Shown in pieces: positions 11,028 to 21,596 of a DNA stretch of 64,000 nucleotides (its first letter is position 1; every line of letters starts with the position of its first letter). The translations under genes were made by a program, and so were the position numbers. Source of the stretch: Akanthomyces muscarius (taxonomy: Eukaryota > Ascomycota > Sordariomycetes > Hypocreales > Cordycipitaceae); NCBI RefSeq assembly GCF_028009165.1, contig NC_079241.1, forward strand, positions 3,844,001 through 3,908,000. Reading direction: 5' to 3'. The notes beneath the pieces were generated by a model. That model had not been told where the DNA came from, did not search any database, and saw only the letters and a program-made list of their open reading frames with translations.

Positions 11028-11043
11028 CGGCTGGGTGGCGCCG
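11028..11043. promoter_or_regulatory. CGG-N10-CCG inverted repeat
   Basis: An inverted CGG pair with a 10-base spacer, the type of site bound by dimeric Zn2Cys6 factors. One such site is expected by chance every few kb, so this is a candidate only. Confidence 0.3.
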
Positions 11044-11075
11044 TGCGAAGGACCAGCGCAACCACTTACAGCGGG

Positions 11076-11087
11076 CGGATGTAGCCG
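11076..11087. promoter_or_regulatory. CGG-N6-CCG inverted repeat (Ppr1/UaY-type spacing)
   Basis: The sequence is CGGATGTAGCCG. The 6-base spacer matches the spacing known for Ppr1 and UaY. It lies midway in the divergent promoter, next to the N10 site. It could be the target of the regulator at 7079, which is not shown. Confidence 0.33.
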
Positions 11088-11365
11088 GTTTAGTGGGAAG
11101 CTGGGGAGTACCTGGTGATTTTGGAGGTTTCGTCCATTTCTTGGTGATCGTATGAGGCGAAATTCAGCCAATGATGGTCCGTAGATATCGCCGGTAAAGC
11201 ACCCGCTTTATGTATCGAGAGGGGGCAGTCGACCACTTTCAATGGAGAGGCTAACCAGCGGCAACTAATACGCCGCAGCTCAACGGATCCACGCATTCTT
11301 TGGACTTCCGGGTTCCACGGCGACCGAGGTGCCATCGCGATTCCTTCCATCCGAGCTTATCAACC

Positions 11366-11374
11366 TATATAAGG
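11366..11374 (+). promoter_or_regulatory. TATA box of the FAD oxidoreductase gene
   Basis: TATATAAGG lies about 165 bases before the ATG at 11533. It is followed by a CA-rich leader typical of fungal 5' ends. Confidence 0.5.
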
Positions 11375-11532
11375 TGTCAGACATGAGCCGCAACTCAAAG
11401 GACCAAAAGACCAGCCAACACATCAGCACCCTTGTTCGCCACTGATACTTATTTAGCGTCAGCCACAATTCCGGCTCTTGCTACCGCACTACGCTTAACA
11501 CCAGCCATCTTGACTCCGGTCGTCCGTCAACC

Positions 11533-13079
11533 ATGGCAGCCCCAATCTCTGCCAACCTCATGGAGGAGCTGTATGCTCAGGCACTTGCCGATCCCCAGCT
11601 TCCCCGTGCCAATCCCACAACGGCGTTCTGGCAGCTCCCTCCGCACCCGTCAATGTCCGAGACGCAGTCTGCTCAACTGCCCAAGACAACCGATTACGCC
11701 ATCATCGGCTCCGGCGTCACAGGATGCAGCATGGCCAAGACGCTTCTTGACAGCACGCCTTCTGCTGCATCCACAGTGACTGTCTTTGAGGCGCGAAAGC
11801 TGACCAGCGGAGCCACTGGTCGAAATGGAGGCCTTCTCACAAATTTTGTCCCTGGTCACTTCAAGCATCTCGTTGATGAATTCGGTCAGGAACAGGCTGT
11901 AAAGATTGCACGATTTGCAAACAGAACACTTGAGAGGATGCACTCGCTGGCGAACTCGTCTGACGAGTTCAGAGAGGCGAGTGTCGTGCGAAGAACCTTG
12001 GATGTCATTGCCTTTGATGACGATCAGTCATTCAACGATGAGAAGGAGGGATTCAAGCTGTATGAGCAGTACGTCACAGAGGAGGCCGGAAAGACTCAAA
12101 TATTGACTGCTGAAGAGCTCGCGGAAGTGAGTTTACGAATAGTTTCGCTCGTTCTATTTTGCATATCTGCTAACAAGCGCCGCCTCAGAAGTACAACTTC
12201 AAAGCAAAATCGGGGGCCATTCTCTTTCCAAATGGCGCTTTTTGGCCGTACCGATTGATAACCAGAATTTGGGCCCAGCTCAAAGAGCAATATACATCCC
12301 GGCTCTCCATTGAGACCAACACCCCAGTGACAGAGATTACGTATGACCCAAGCAACACCACACATCCGTACGTCTTGACGACGGCTCGCGGTGCCGTTCG
12401 TGCAGCCAAAATTCTTCATGCTACAAACGGTTATTCCGGCCACCTCTTGCCTGGCCTTCGCGGAAAGATCTATCCGCTTCGCGGTACCATGTCGACACAA
12501 AAGCCACCCTCAGCATTCGGAAATCACGGACGTGAAATCACTTGGAGCAGGGTTGGCGGCGGCGACTTCGACCCCGAAACCAAAGTGATTGAGCTCGGTC
12601 TGTACTACTCCAACCAGAACCCAAACTCTGGTGATGTGTTTATTGGCGGTGAGAAGGCCAAGATCAATGAGATTTTCGTCAGCGACGACTCAGTCGTGGG
12701 TGCGCCGTGTGAGGAAAACCTCGCGACCAAGTTGCCCAAGTGCTACACCAAGGGCTGGGAGGATACCAGCGAGCATGAAGTGCGAAAGATTTGGTCCGGC
12801 ATCATGGGCTTCACCGGCGACCGGCTGCCACTAATAGGAAAACTGCCAATCAGTGCGACAAATCGCGGAGGGGACGGTGGCGAGTGGATTGCAGCTGGCT
12901 TCAATGGCTACGGCATGCCTCTCTGCTGGTCGAGCGGAGAAGCCGTTGCCAAGATGATTCTGGGACAAGGCGTCGGCGACTTTCTGCCGGAGTCGTTTGT
13001 TCTTACTGAAGAGCGCTTGCAGAAGGAATCAATGTCGTTTGCGACGGCGATCAACGGTCTTCTTACCGGCTACGTTTAG
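11533..13079 (+). CDS. FAD-dependent oxidoreductase (DAO family)
   Basis: Two exons (11533-12126, 12189-13079) give 494 residues. The intron has a GTGAGT donor and a CTCAG acceptor, in phase 0. After about 45 residues comes the dinucleotide fold YAIIGSGVTGCSMAKTLLD, an acidic residue at the end of the next strand (VTVFEARKL), and SGATGRNGG. This GRNGG signature is shared by the amine- and amino-acid-oxidising DAO group (sarcosine, glycine, and gamma-glutamylputrescine type oxidases). A C-terminal MGFTGDRLPLIG and AGFNGYGMPLCW close the FAD site. The family oxidises C-N bonds, with imine products. No peroxisomal SKL-type end is present (it ends TGYV). The divergent HOL1-like carrier makes an amine or amino-acid-like substrate plausible; this is inference. 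Confidence 0.9.
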
Positions 13080-13785
13080 TGTAGAAGTAATGGACAGCAG
13101 ATTGTCTTGCTTTGATACGCTGCAACTACGTTAAAATTCTCCTGCCTTTGCGTAGCTTAAAAACAACTCAATTGTTATATCTAATTCATATGATCAGCCC
13201 TAGATGCTTTTGTGTGCTTTCTGGAAATGGATCCGCAATCTTGAGGGCAGCGTTGTGCACCGGTCTGCAATTGGGAAGCTCGGTGCATTGCTCAGGATTT
13301 ACCCAGTATTGCTCATTACATGATTGAGGCATCTTGGAAAACCGGTGACAAAGGATTTCTGCTCGGCGACATATGAGTTTGGGGATCGGCAGACTGCGCC
13401 TCGCGCCAAGTCGACAGAGATGCCCCAGGCTTTAACCCTCGAGAACTGTACCTATAATAAGTCTTGTTTATTTGACCTGACAATTTGCATGCGGCAGCAA
13501 GGTTAAAACAAAAAAACAATTGGCGATGTTTATCTTCTCCTCTTTTATTATCGTGTTTCTCTATCTCAGCAATTTACCTCAGTGGCAGCACCACGACTTG
13601 TCGTACATCTGACTGGAATTTGTCGTGGCCGGACTAGCCTCGGAGTTGCGCATCATCCCGTCACCGAGTGCGGCATCAGGCATCAACTTTCAACAGTCTT
13701 TTTCTACCAATTTCTTACTTATTTTCTCTTCTCCTTCGTCTTGCATTTCAAGATCCTCTTCTTTCAAGAGCAATTTTTTCACAAC
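13080..13785. other. Spacer between FAD oxidoreductase and dioxygenase
   Basis: About 700 bp between genes on the same strand. CCTATAATAAG near 13450 could be the core promoter of the dioxygenase, and a CT-rich leader lies at about 13530-13780. No gene is seen. Confidence 0.4.
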
Positions 13786-14751
13786 ATGCTTGCTAGAGGC
13801 GCAACTAAAATGCGGCCGTGTGCCAAAGCCCTGTGTATGGGCTCATCACATCGCGCCTGCTTTCATCGCCTCAAACCGAACACTCCCTCTGCCGAAGTTG
13901 CCAAGGCCCTTCGCTCAGATGGCTGTGTAGTTTTGCAGTCGTTTATCTCTCCCAAGCAAACTGCGCAGCTCAACGCCGAACTCGACCTCGCTCTCGCCGC
14001 CACGTCGCCTGGCAACGCGGCCGTCGAGGCCTCCGGCGCCATCCCCCTCGACAGTGAGGCGCGCGATGCCTTGTATGGCGCCAACACAAAACGCCTCGGC
14101 GATCTACTCACCCAGAGTGCGACGTGGCGGGATGAACTGGTCAATCATGACGCGCTGCACGCCATTTGCAGTCAAGTTCTCACGCCGCAGACGGGCGACT
14201 ACTGGCTGTCCGCCGCGCAGATGATTGAGCTCGGGCCGGGCAGCAAAGCGCAGCCGCTGCACTCTGACGGCGGCGGGTGGTGGCCATTTTGGAGCATGCC
14301 GCGAGACAAGTACGCAGAGTACTACCTCAATTTCCTAATCGCCACGACGGACACGACCTGCGAAAATGGCGCCACGGGGGTGGTCCGCGGCAGCCAGGAT
14401 GCGGAGTATCTCTCCGTCACGGACCTTGCGAATATTTGGCAGTATCCCGAGGAAGAAGTTGAGCAGATCGAGCTGAAAGCTGGTGACTGCTTGCTTCTAG
14501 GTGGTCGCATTGTTCATCGCGGTGGTGAGAACAAGACGCAGGCGGACAAGAGGCGGATTCTAAGCTGCATGGTGATAAGTTCGTCCTTGACGCCGGAGGA
14601 GGCGCATGCTATGACAGTGGATCGCAAGTTTATTGAGAACCAGCCGGAGAGAGTTAAGAAGTTTCTAGGGTTTCGAAACATGAGGCCCATCGTGGGTCCA
14701 GGTGTCTGGTTGCACCCAAAAGGCGAGTTGTCCTCAATACTTGGTTTTTGA
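13786..14751 (+). CDS. Phytanoyl-CoA dioxygenase (PhyH) family Fe(II)/2-oxoglutarate enzyme
   Basis: Intronless, 321 residues from the chosen ATG. The frame is open further upstream, but there is no ATG before this one near a typical leader. The metal triad is visible as His and Asp in QPLHSDGGGWW (about residues 157-160) and a distal His in GGRIVHRGGENKT, followed by a basic RR pair that fits 2-oxoglutarate binding. Such enzymes hydroxylate or desaturate small molecules, including fungal secondary metabolites. The first 30 residues have many Arg/Lys/His and no acidic residue, so a mitochondrial presequence is possible. It lies downstream of the FAD oxidoreductase on the same strand and may act on the same compound (inference). 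Confidence 0.85.
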   Translation: MLARGATKMRPCAKALCMGSSHRACFHRLKPNTPSAEVAKALRSDGCVVLQSFISPKQTAQLNAELDLALAATSPGNAAVEASGAIPLDSEARDALYGANTKRLGDLLTQSATWRDELVNHDALHAICSQVLTPQTGDYWLSAAQMIELGPGSKAQPLHSDGGGWWPFWSMPRDKYAEYYLNFLIATTDTTCENGATGVVRGSQDAEYLSVTDLANIWQYPEEEVEQIELKAGDCLLLGGRIVHRGGENKTQADKRRILSCMVISSSLTPEEAHAMTVDRKFIENQPERVKKFLGFRNMRPIVGPGVWLHPKGELSSILGF

Positions 14752-15447
14752 GCCTGTTCTGGATGTTCGAGGCTCACATGGAAGAAATGGTTTCCACATG
14801 TACACGGTTTTGTTTGGGCATGATTAGCTGTTTTGATTGTGGTGTACGATACCCTAACGAGGGAAGCACGGAAGCACCGTGAGCAAAGGAAAGATTACAA
14901 ACTAATTTTCATTTGGCGAAACTCCAATCGCTGAGGAGTCAAACATTATTGTAAGGGAAAAATTCCGGTCCAAGAAGATCTACACCAGGCTAGCTAGGCA
15001 GAAGGAAGTTCGCCGACGCCCGCCTTCTTTGGGCCGACAGAAGGAACCAGTAGTTCGGAACTTTAATGTAAATACACTCTCAGAGGCGGTACGGGTTTTT
15101 CGGGGCCTACAATTTAGTGCTTGGCCTCCTTACAAGTACATTTTGGGCGGGATGGTAACACCGAGCTAGATGATCATGAAGACGACACAAAAAAAACTGG
15201 CCATCGTAAAAGACACAGAAATAGAACTTGAGTGTGCTTTTAAGAGAAACTCACTCCCAGAGATTTGGATAGACATGAAGTAAATAAGTTTTACGTGTTT
15301 GTCGGGTACTTACATGATTTCTCCCGCTGCCACACAGCGGGGCTAAGTCGTTGGTCTTATCGATAAGCAAGCCTCCAGAAATTTTTATGGCAGAGCCGCC
15401 AGCCAATTCATTTTTCCTGCTTCAGACGACGATAGAACGCCGCAATC
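14752..15447. other. Spacer before BMS1
   Basis: About 700 bp with the dioxygenase 3' end and the BMS1 promoter. No ORF or repeat that I can support. Confidence 0.4.
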
Positions 15448-18400
15448 ATGGAGCAGCTACACAAGCCGCACCGCAAATCCAAGGAGAAGAAGCAGCAGAG
15501 CACTGCGGAGCGCAATCCCAAGGCGTTTGCCTTTGCGCGTCCCGGAAAGCTTCAACGACAGGCTGCTCGGTCTTCAGATGTACGTCGCGGAACCGGCTTG
15601 CGCTCGTGGCGGATGACATGCTGACCTTGGCTTCTGAATTAGATCAAAGAAAAACGATTCCACGTTCCTCTGGTTGACCGACTACCTGATGAAGCGCCTC
15701 CTCGTCTTGTGGCCCTCGTCGGCCCTCCCGGTGTAGGAAAGACGACCCTGCTCAAGTCTCTGATCCGCCGATACGCCAAAGAAACCATCACCGACCCTCA
15801 AGGCCCGATCACAGTCATCACTTCGAAAAAGCAGCGCCTGACATTTGTTGAGTGTCCCAATGAGCTCGAGGCCATGGTCGATATTGCCAAGGTAGCGGAC
15901 ATTGTCTTGCTGCTAATCGACGGCAACTACGGCTTCGAAATGGAGACAATGGAATTTCTCAATGTTCTCGCCGCCACTGGTATGCCAGGCAATGTCTTTG
16001 GTGTTCTGACACATTTGGATCTCTTCAAGAAGCCACAGGCTCTCAAGGAAGCGAAGAAGAGACTCAAGAAGCGACTTTGGACGGAACTCTACCAAGGAGC
16101 CCACCTCTTCTACCTGTCTGGTGTCATGAACGGTCGCTATCCCGATCGCGAAATCCACAATCTGTCTCGTTTCCTGTCCGTCATGAAGAACCCGCGCCCC
16201 CTGGTATGGCGCAACGCCCACCCATATACTATAATCGACAGCTTTCGAGACATCACCCATCCTACCAAGATTGAAGCCGATCCGAAATGCGACCGATCGA
16301 TTGTTCTGTCTGGATACCTCCGAGGGACAAATTTTGCGGCTCAGGATCAGCGAGTGCATATACCAGGTCTTGGAGACTTTACTGTCGCCAACATGGAAGT
16401 GCAGCCAGATCCCTGCCCTACACCAGCCATGGAGCAAGCTTTGGCCAAGATCACAGGCAAGACAGGCCGGAGACGACTAGACGAAAAGGAAAAGAGGCTT
16501 CACGCTCCCATGTCGGACCGCAGTGGCTTGAAGATTGACGGCGACGCCATTTGGATTACCAAAGAAAAAGGCTTCACCTTTGATAGGGATGCTGAGGATG
16601 ATGGAGATCGCGGCGAAGGTGAGGAAATGATTATCGGCCTTCAAGGTGAGCGGAGACTGCTCGGCCAAACCGAAGAGGGCCTACAGCTCTTCCAAGGCGG
16701 AGAGACCATCAAGGACGTCCCTCAAGAGGAGGAAAACACAGGGCGCAAAACTCAGCGTAAAGCGAGAATGGCGGAGCGTGAAGGCGACGACGACGAGGAT
16801 ATGGACAACGATGAGGGCTTTGTAAGCGGCAGCGATTATGAGGGTTCCGAAGCCGAGTTTGATGAGGGCAAGCTAGGAAGCGTGTTCCGCAAGGACGCAG
16901 ACAAAGAAAATGGCGAGGACGAAGTCGCGTTCGCCGACAGTGACTCTGACTTGGGCTCTATGTCGGAGCTTGATGAGGAAGAAGAGGAAGATTACGACTC
17001 AGACGAAGAGGCTGCTGCCCTGCGATGGAAAGAAGATTTGACTGGCAAGGCGTTCAAAATGCACGGGCGCAAGCGGTCCTACCACACTGGCGATCTTGCG
17101 CGATTCATGTACGATACATCTATGACACCTGAGGAGGCTCTGAAACGATGGAAGGGCGAGGACGACGAAAAGGAAGAGGACATCGAGGATGAAGACGATG
17201 ACAACTTCTTCAAGAAGACGTCACGAGAAGAAGAAGATCTCGTAGAAGACCGCTACATCCCCGAGTACGACTACCAAGACTTGGCGACCAAGTGGGCGGA
17301 AGAAGAGCAGATGGAGGCTCTGCGCCGCAAATTCACCGCAGCCGACATGAGCCGCCGTGACGGCGGCGACGACGAGGACGGCGAAAGCTGGAACGGCGCC
17401 TCGGACGCCGAGGCGGACAGCGACGGCGACGGCGAGTTTGAAGATCTTGAAGCCGCAGAAGGCGAGGGCAAGACCAAGGCCGTCGATCAGCCGTCAGCAG
17501 AGGACATCGAGGCGGAGCGCGAGAAGAATGCGCGTCGCAAGGAGGAGCTCCGCCAGCGCTTCGAGGAGGAGGACCGTGACGGCTTCCTCAACGACAAGGC
17601 CAACGCGCGGCGCGAGGGCGGCGATGTGCAGGAGTTTGGCGAGGACGACTGGTACGACGCGCAAAAGGCCATGATCCAGAAGCAGCTCGACATCAACAAG
17701 GAGGAGTACGGAGAGCTCGACGACCGGCAGCGGTCGGCGGTCGAGGGCTACCGCGCGGGCAAGTACGCCAAGCTGGTGCTCGAAAACGTGCCGGCCGAGT
17801 TCGTGTCGCGGTTCGACGCGCGGCTGCCCATCATCGTGGGCGGGCTCACGGCGACCGAGGATCGCTGGGGCTTCGTGCAGGTGCGCATCAAGCGGCACCG
17901 CTGGCACAAGAAGATTCTCAAGACCAACGACCCGCTCATCTTCTCGCTCGGGTGGCGGCGCTTCCAGTCGATGCCCATCTACTCCATCTCGGACTCGCGC
18001 ACTCGCAACCGCATGCTCAAGTACACGCCCGAGCACATGCACTGCTTCGGCACCATCTACGCGCCGCTGATTGCGCCCAACAGCGGCTTCGTCTGCTTCA
18101 ACTCCATGTCGGGCGGCACGCCGGGCTTCCGCATCGCCGCCACCGGCACCGTGCTGTCGGTCGACGAGTCGACCGAAATTGTCAAGAAGCTCAAGCTCAC
18201 GGGCACGCCGTACAAGATCTTCAAGAACACGGCCTTCATCAAGGACATGTTCAACACGTCGCTCGAGATTGCCAAGTTTGAGGGCGCCGCCATCAAGACC
18301 GTCTCGGGCGTCCGCGGCCAGATCAAGCGCGCCCTGTCCAAGCCCGAGGGCCACTTCCGCGCCACGTTTGAAGACAAGATCCTCGTCAGCGACATTGTCT

Positions 18401-18951
18401 TTCTGCGCGCCTGGTACCCCATCAAGCCGCACCGCTTCTGCAACCCCGTCACCAACCTCATCGGGTGGCAGCCCATGCGCCTGACTGGCGAGGTCCGCCG
18501 CGACCAGGGCCTGACGGCGCCGCAGCAGAAGAACAGCCAGTACCGCAAGATTGAGCGCGAGGACCGCCACTTCAACGCCCTCAAGGTGCCACGCGCCCTC
18601 GCCGGCGACCTGCCCTTCAAGTCGCAGATTGTCCAGACCAAGCCGCAGAGGAAGCCGACGTACATGCAGAAGCGCGCCGTCGTGGCCGGCGCAGGCAGCG
18701 GGGAGGAGGAGAAAAAGGCCAGGGCGCTCATGCAGCAGCTGCTCACGGTGCGCAACGACGCGGCCGCCAAGCGGCGCGCGAAAAAGGACGAGACGCGCAC
18801 CGTCTTCAAGAAGAGGATGGCGGACAATGCCGCCAAGAAGGAGGCGCGGGAGAAGCGCGAGTCCAAGGAGTTTTGGCGCAAGAATGGCCGCAAGAGAGCC
18901 GCGGGCGACGAGGGCGGCGGCGGTGCCGGAGGCAAGCGCAGCAGAAAGTAG
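15448..18951 (+). CDS. bms1: Ribosome biogenesis GTPase BMS1
   Basis: Two exons (15448-15579, 15643-18951) give 1146 residues, near yeast Bms1 (1183). It starts MEQLHKPHRKSKEKKQQ, a basic nucleolar-type tail. The P-loop GPPGVGKT is at 71-78 and a THLD guanine-recognition motif follows near 190. Then come the AARP2CN region, a long acidic middle (about residues 330-600, many D/E runs), and the conserved C-terminal RIBIOP_C/DUF663 region with GWRRFQSMPIYSI and KRALSKPEGHFRATFEDKI. The very C-terminus is Lys/Arg-rich. Bms1 binds Rcl1 and U3 snoRNP and is needed for early cleavages of the 40S precursor in the nucleolus. Codon use changes within the gene: from about 17.3 kb onward third positions become strongly G/C. 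Confidence 0.96.
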
Positions 18952-19767
18952 ACGTCGGGAGAAGAGGGTGGTGCGATGGAGTTTTGCCTGTAGTTTCTTG
19001 TGTGCATCTTGTCTCGTCGCTGTTTTGCTGTTGGTTTCGCATTGGGTTACAAAAAAATGTTCTTTATTTGTTGGAGAGTATATAGTTGCACATTATAACA
19101 CGCATTATGCGGAGCAATGGGAGAAATCTTTTACACGACATCATCAATTCCAAGTCCATGGAGACAATGACATGGTTAAGTGGCATTAAACACAGTCACA
19201 GGTGCAAGACAAATAATCAACTGAAAGTAATTGGTAGGTAAAAGCTACTGAGCAGGGCCCGTTGCCAAGATACACAAACAAACACAAACACACATGTACA
19301 CGCGCTGTGCAGTCTTAGACACCAATCGACTTTGAAGGCTCAAGTTCCATCAAAGCAATGCAGCTTGAGCCCGCAGGATATGAAGGAAACATGCTCGTTA
19401 CCACCGCCATTAACATAAAAATCGCCATGTTGCACCGCATTTCCCCAGCTGTCTTCTTGTTCGTTCTTCTTTTCCTACACGAGTATAACAATTCCATGGA
19501 AAACACTCTGAATGATGCTTTCCAGCAAGACGCCATGCTTTGAAGGCAGTCCCGGCTGGCCCCCAGCCGAGAAATGCGTGCATAAACCAGAAAGAGAGAT
19601 GAAATTCGTCGCAAAACACTTCCACACCAAAGCCCAAATCGTCATAAACCCATGTTGTCGTAGGACGAAGTCTGACCGGGTGCACTTGTGGCATTTTTCT
19701 CCGTCAAGCGTAAGCCCAGCCCTGTTCGTAGATCATGTGCACGTGGACATCATTGTGAATGTAGCGT
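18952..19767. other. Convergent 3' region of BMS1 and the reticulon gene
   Basis: About 800 bp, relatively AT-rich, containing both 3' ends. Short ORFs on both strands are not supported. Confidence 0.45.
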
Positions 19768-21054
19768 TTAGGCGGCAATCAGAGGCTCCTGCTCGGGAAC
19801 AGCAGGGATCTCGGGGAGCTCGGTCGTCTCGGGGGCGGCCTCCTTGGCGACAGGGACGGGCTCCTCTGTAGGAGCGACAGGGAAATCGGGGCCCTTGGCC
19901 TTGGCGACGGGAATCTTTTCGGGGGCAGCCGACGCAGCGGTAGGCGCAGGGCGACCGCGGATCATGTCCTGGACCTTGCCAGTGTAGTCGCCAGCGTACT
20001 GCTTGCCAAGAGTAGTGAGCTGATCGGCCTGCTTCTGGGCGGCGTCGCGGACCTGAGCAGTCTGGGCGTTGATGACTTCGGAGGCGTTCTGGAGGTGCTC
20101 ATCGATGAGCTCCTTGTTGGCAGCGTAGACGAGGGGAACAAAGAAAGCCAGGGTGGTGCCGAGGATGGCAAGGCCCCAGTAGGGAACAAGCTTGACGAGG
20201 AAGTAGGAGATGAAGGCAGCAAGGCCGGCCTAGGTCATTGTTAGTTGAGGTCGCACAGCGGGTTGGCGAGAGCATGTAAATCTTACAATAGCGGAGACAC
20301 CAATATTTTCGGCAAAGAGAATGCGCTGGCCCTCGATAATGAAGAAGTTGGCGAGCTCGTGGACGTCGCCAATAATACCGTCAACGGTGTCGCGGTGGAT
20401 GGTGTAGTAGCGGCGAGGACGGAGCTGGGAAGTAATGCCATTGTTAAGGACAAGCTTGCCAGCAACCTCGGCACTGATGGTAACAGCGAGAGTCATCCAT
20501 GAGAGCTTGAAGGCCCAGCGGATAATGTCGAAGTAGCGGGCGGCGAGAATGAAAGTAACGATAGAGCCATAGGCGATGGCGGAGTTGCCTGCCAAAAAAA
20601 GCCGACAGCGGTTAGGCAGCTGCAAGCTTGAAAGTAGACATGATTTCGAGGGGAAAAGGCTTACGAGGGTTCTTCCAAGAGAGGAGCTCAGCGAAGAAGG
20701 AGTGGTAGTGTGTCACGGGCTGAGCGTCGAGGGACTTGCGGCCTATCAGGGGTGCGGCGCAAAGGCAAGCATGTTAGTCGTCGGAAGTCTGGGAAAATGT
20801 ATACATGTGTCAAGAGCATAGAGCATACCGTTGGCAGCAGGCTTGGGAGCGACAGAGGCATCTGAAGGACAGGTGTTAGCTGTTTGGGCCACGCGGTCAA
20901 GTGTGCGTCACATGCAAAAACTGTCTCCTGTGTTAGCTGTAGGCCACAAGAGGGGAAGGGGGCAGCAGGAAGAAACTGGTAAACGCACCATACTGTTCTT
21001 CTCGAAAGGAGAGGCGCCGTTGACAGGCAGAGTCGCATCAGCGATATCAGTCAT
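19768..21054 (-). CDS. rtn1: Reticulon-like ER membrane-shaping protein
   Basis: Five exons (21054-20994, 20861-20829, 20742-20665, 20588-20287, 20229-19768) give 311 residues. The first donor used is GTATGG, because only that choice keeps the frame into exon 2. The middle holds a reticulon homology domain with two long hydrophobic hairpins: SAIAYGSIVTFILAARYFDI with WAFKLSWMTLAVTISAEVAG, and SAIAGLAAFISYFLVKL with YWGLAILGTTLAFFVPLVY, separated by a hydrophilic loop. The HYHSFFAELLSWKNPRNSA entry is typical of fungal Rtn1. The C-terminus is a disordered Pro/Ala/Glu tail. Reticulons bend the membrane of tubular ER. The exon-rich 5' half is unusual only in the 33-nt second exon. Confidence 0.92.
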
Positions 21055-21560
21055 GTTTGCTGGATTCTGGATCGATTTCGAGGATAGACGAGCTAGGACC
21101 GAAGGTGTGTACGAGTGGTATGGTGGTGATGTCTGGCGCAAAGGGCGAGCAGGTTGTTTGTATTTTTTTTTTCCAGCTGCGTAAGGGGCAAGAGACCCTT
21201 AGCTTGTTAGCGAGAGAGCTGGAAGCTTCCCCGGGGGTGAGTGTAGGGGGGGGCGTGAAGGAGTCTAGCAGCAGGCAAAGGGAGGTGTTGTCCGTCCCAG
21301 GAACGGGACAGGGTGAAGCTTTGCGATGGAAAACCCACGTACCTGATGAATATACTTGGTTTTGATTGTGCCGTGGCAAGATGTGATAATGGAGGAGGCA
21401 GAATTCGTTTCTTGTGGGTGGGAAGAGGAGCGAGAGGAAAAAGGGCGGAGGGGAGCTTTCAAGGTCAGAAGCAAAATTGCCAGAAAACGAAACAGAAGGG
21501 GGGGGAGACCAGCATCTGATGGAGGGGGGAATGGAGGCGTTGTGGCGTGGCCGGTGCGCT

Positions 21561-21596
21561 GCAACAGTGCTGTAGCGTGCTGTAGCGTGCTGTAAA
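21561..21596. repeat. 10-bp tandem repeat with TGTAGC core
   Basis: Two exact copies of TGTAGCGTGC (21571-21590) flanked by partial copies (CAGTGC before, TGTA after). The period equals about one helical turn. It is upstream of the reticulon gene. A related 10-bp array sits at 60161. Confidence 0.75.

Larger units (their letters stand above)
10570..11532. promoter_or_regulatory. Divergent promoter between MFS transporter and FAD oxidoreductase
   Basis: 963 bp between two start codons. It contains a CCAAT box (near 11004), two CGG inverted repeats (11028-11087) and TATA elements on both sides. No gene is seen inside it. Confidence 0.55.

Noticed and set aside
13582..13785. N-terminal extension of the PhyH frame upstream of 13786
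   Set aside because: The frame is open, but there is no ATG, and the region is CT-rich leader. The translation is hydrophobic and unlike the family.
17494..18570. 358-codon antisense frame in the BMS1 3' half
   Set aside because: A shadow of the G/C-rich conserved BMS1 region, with no recognisable domain.
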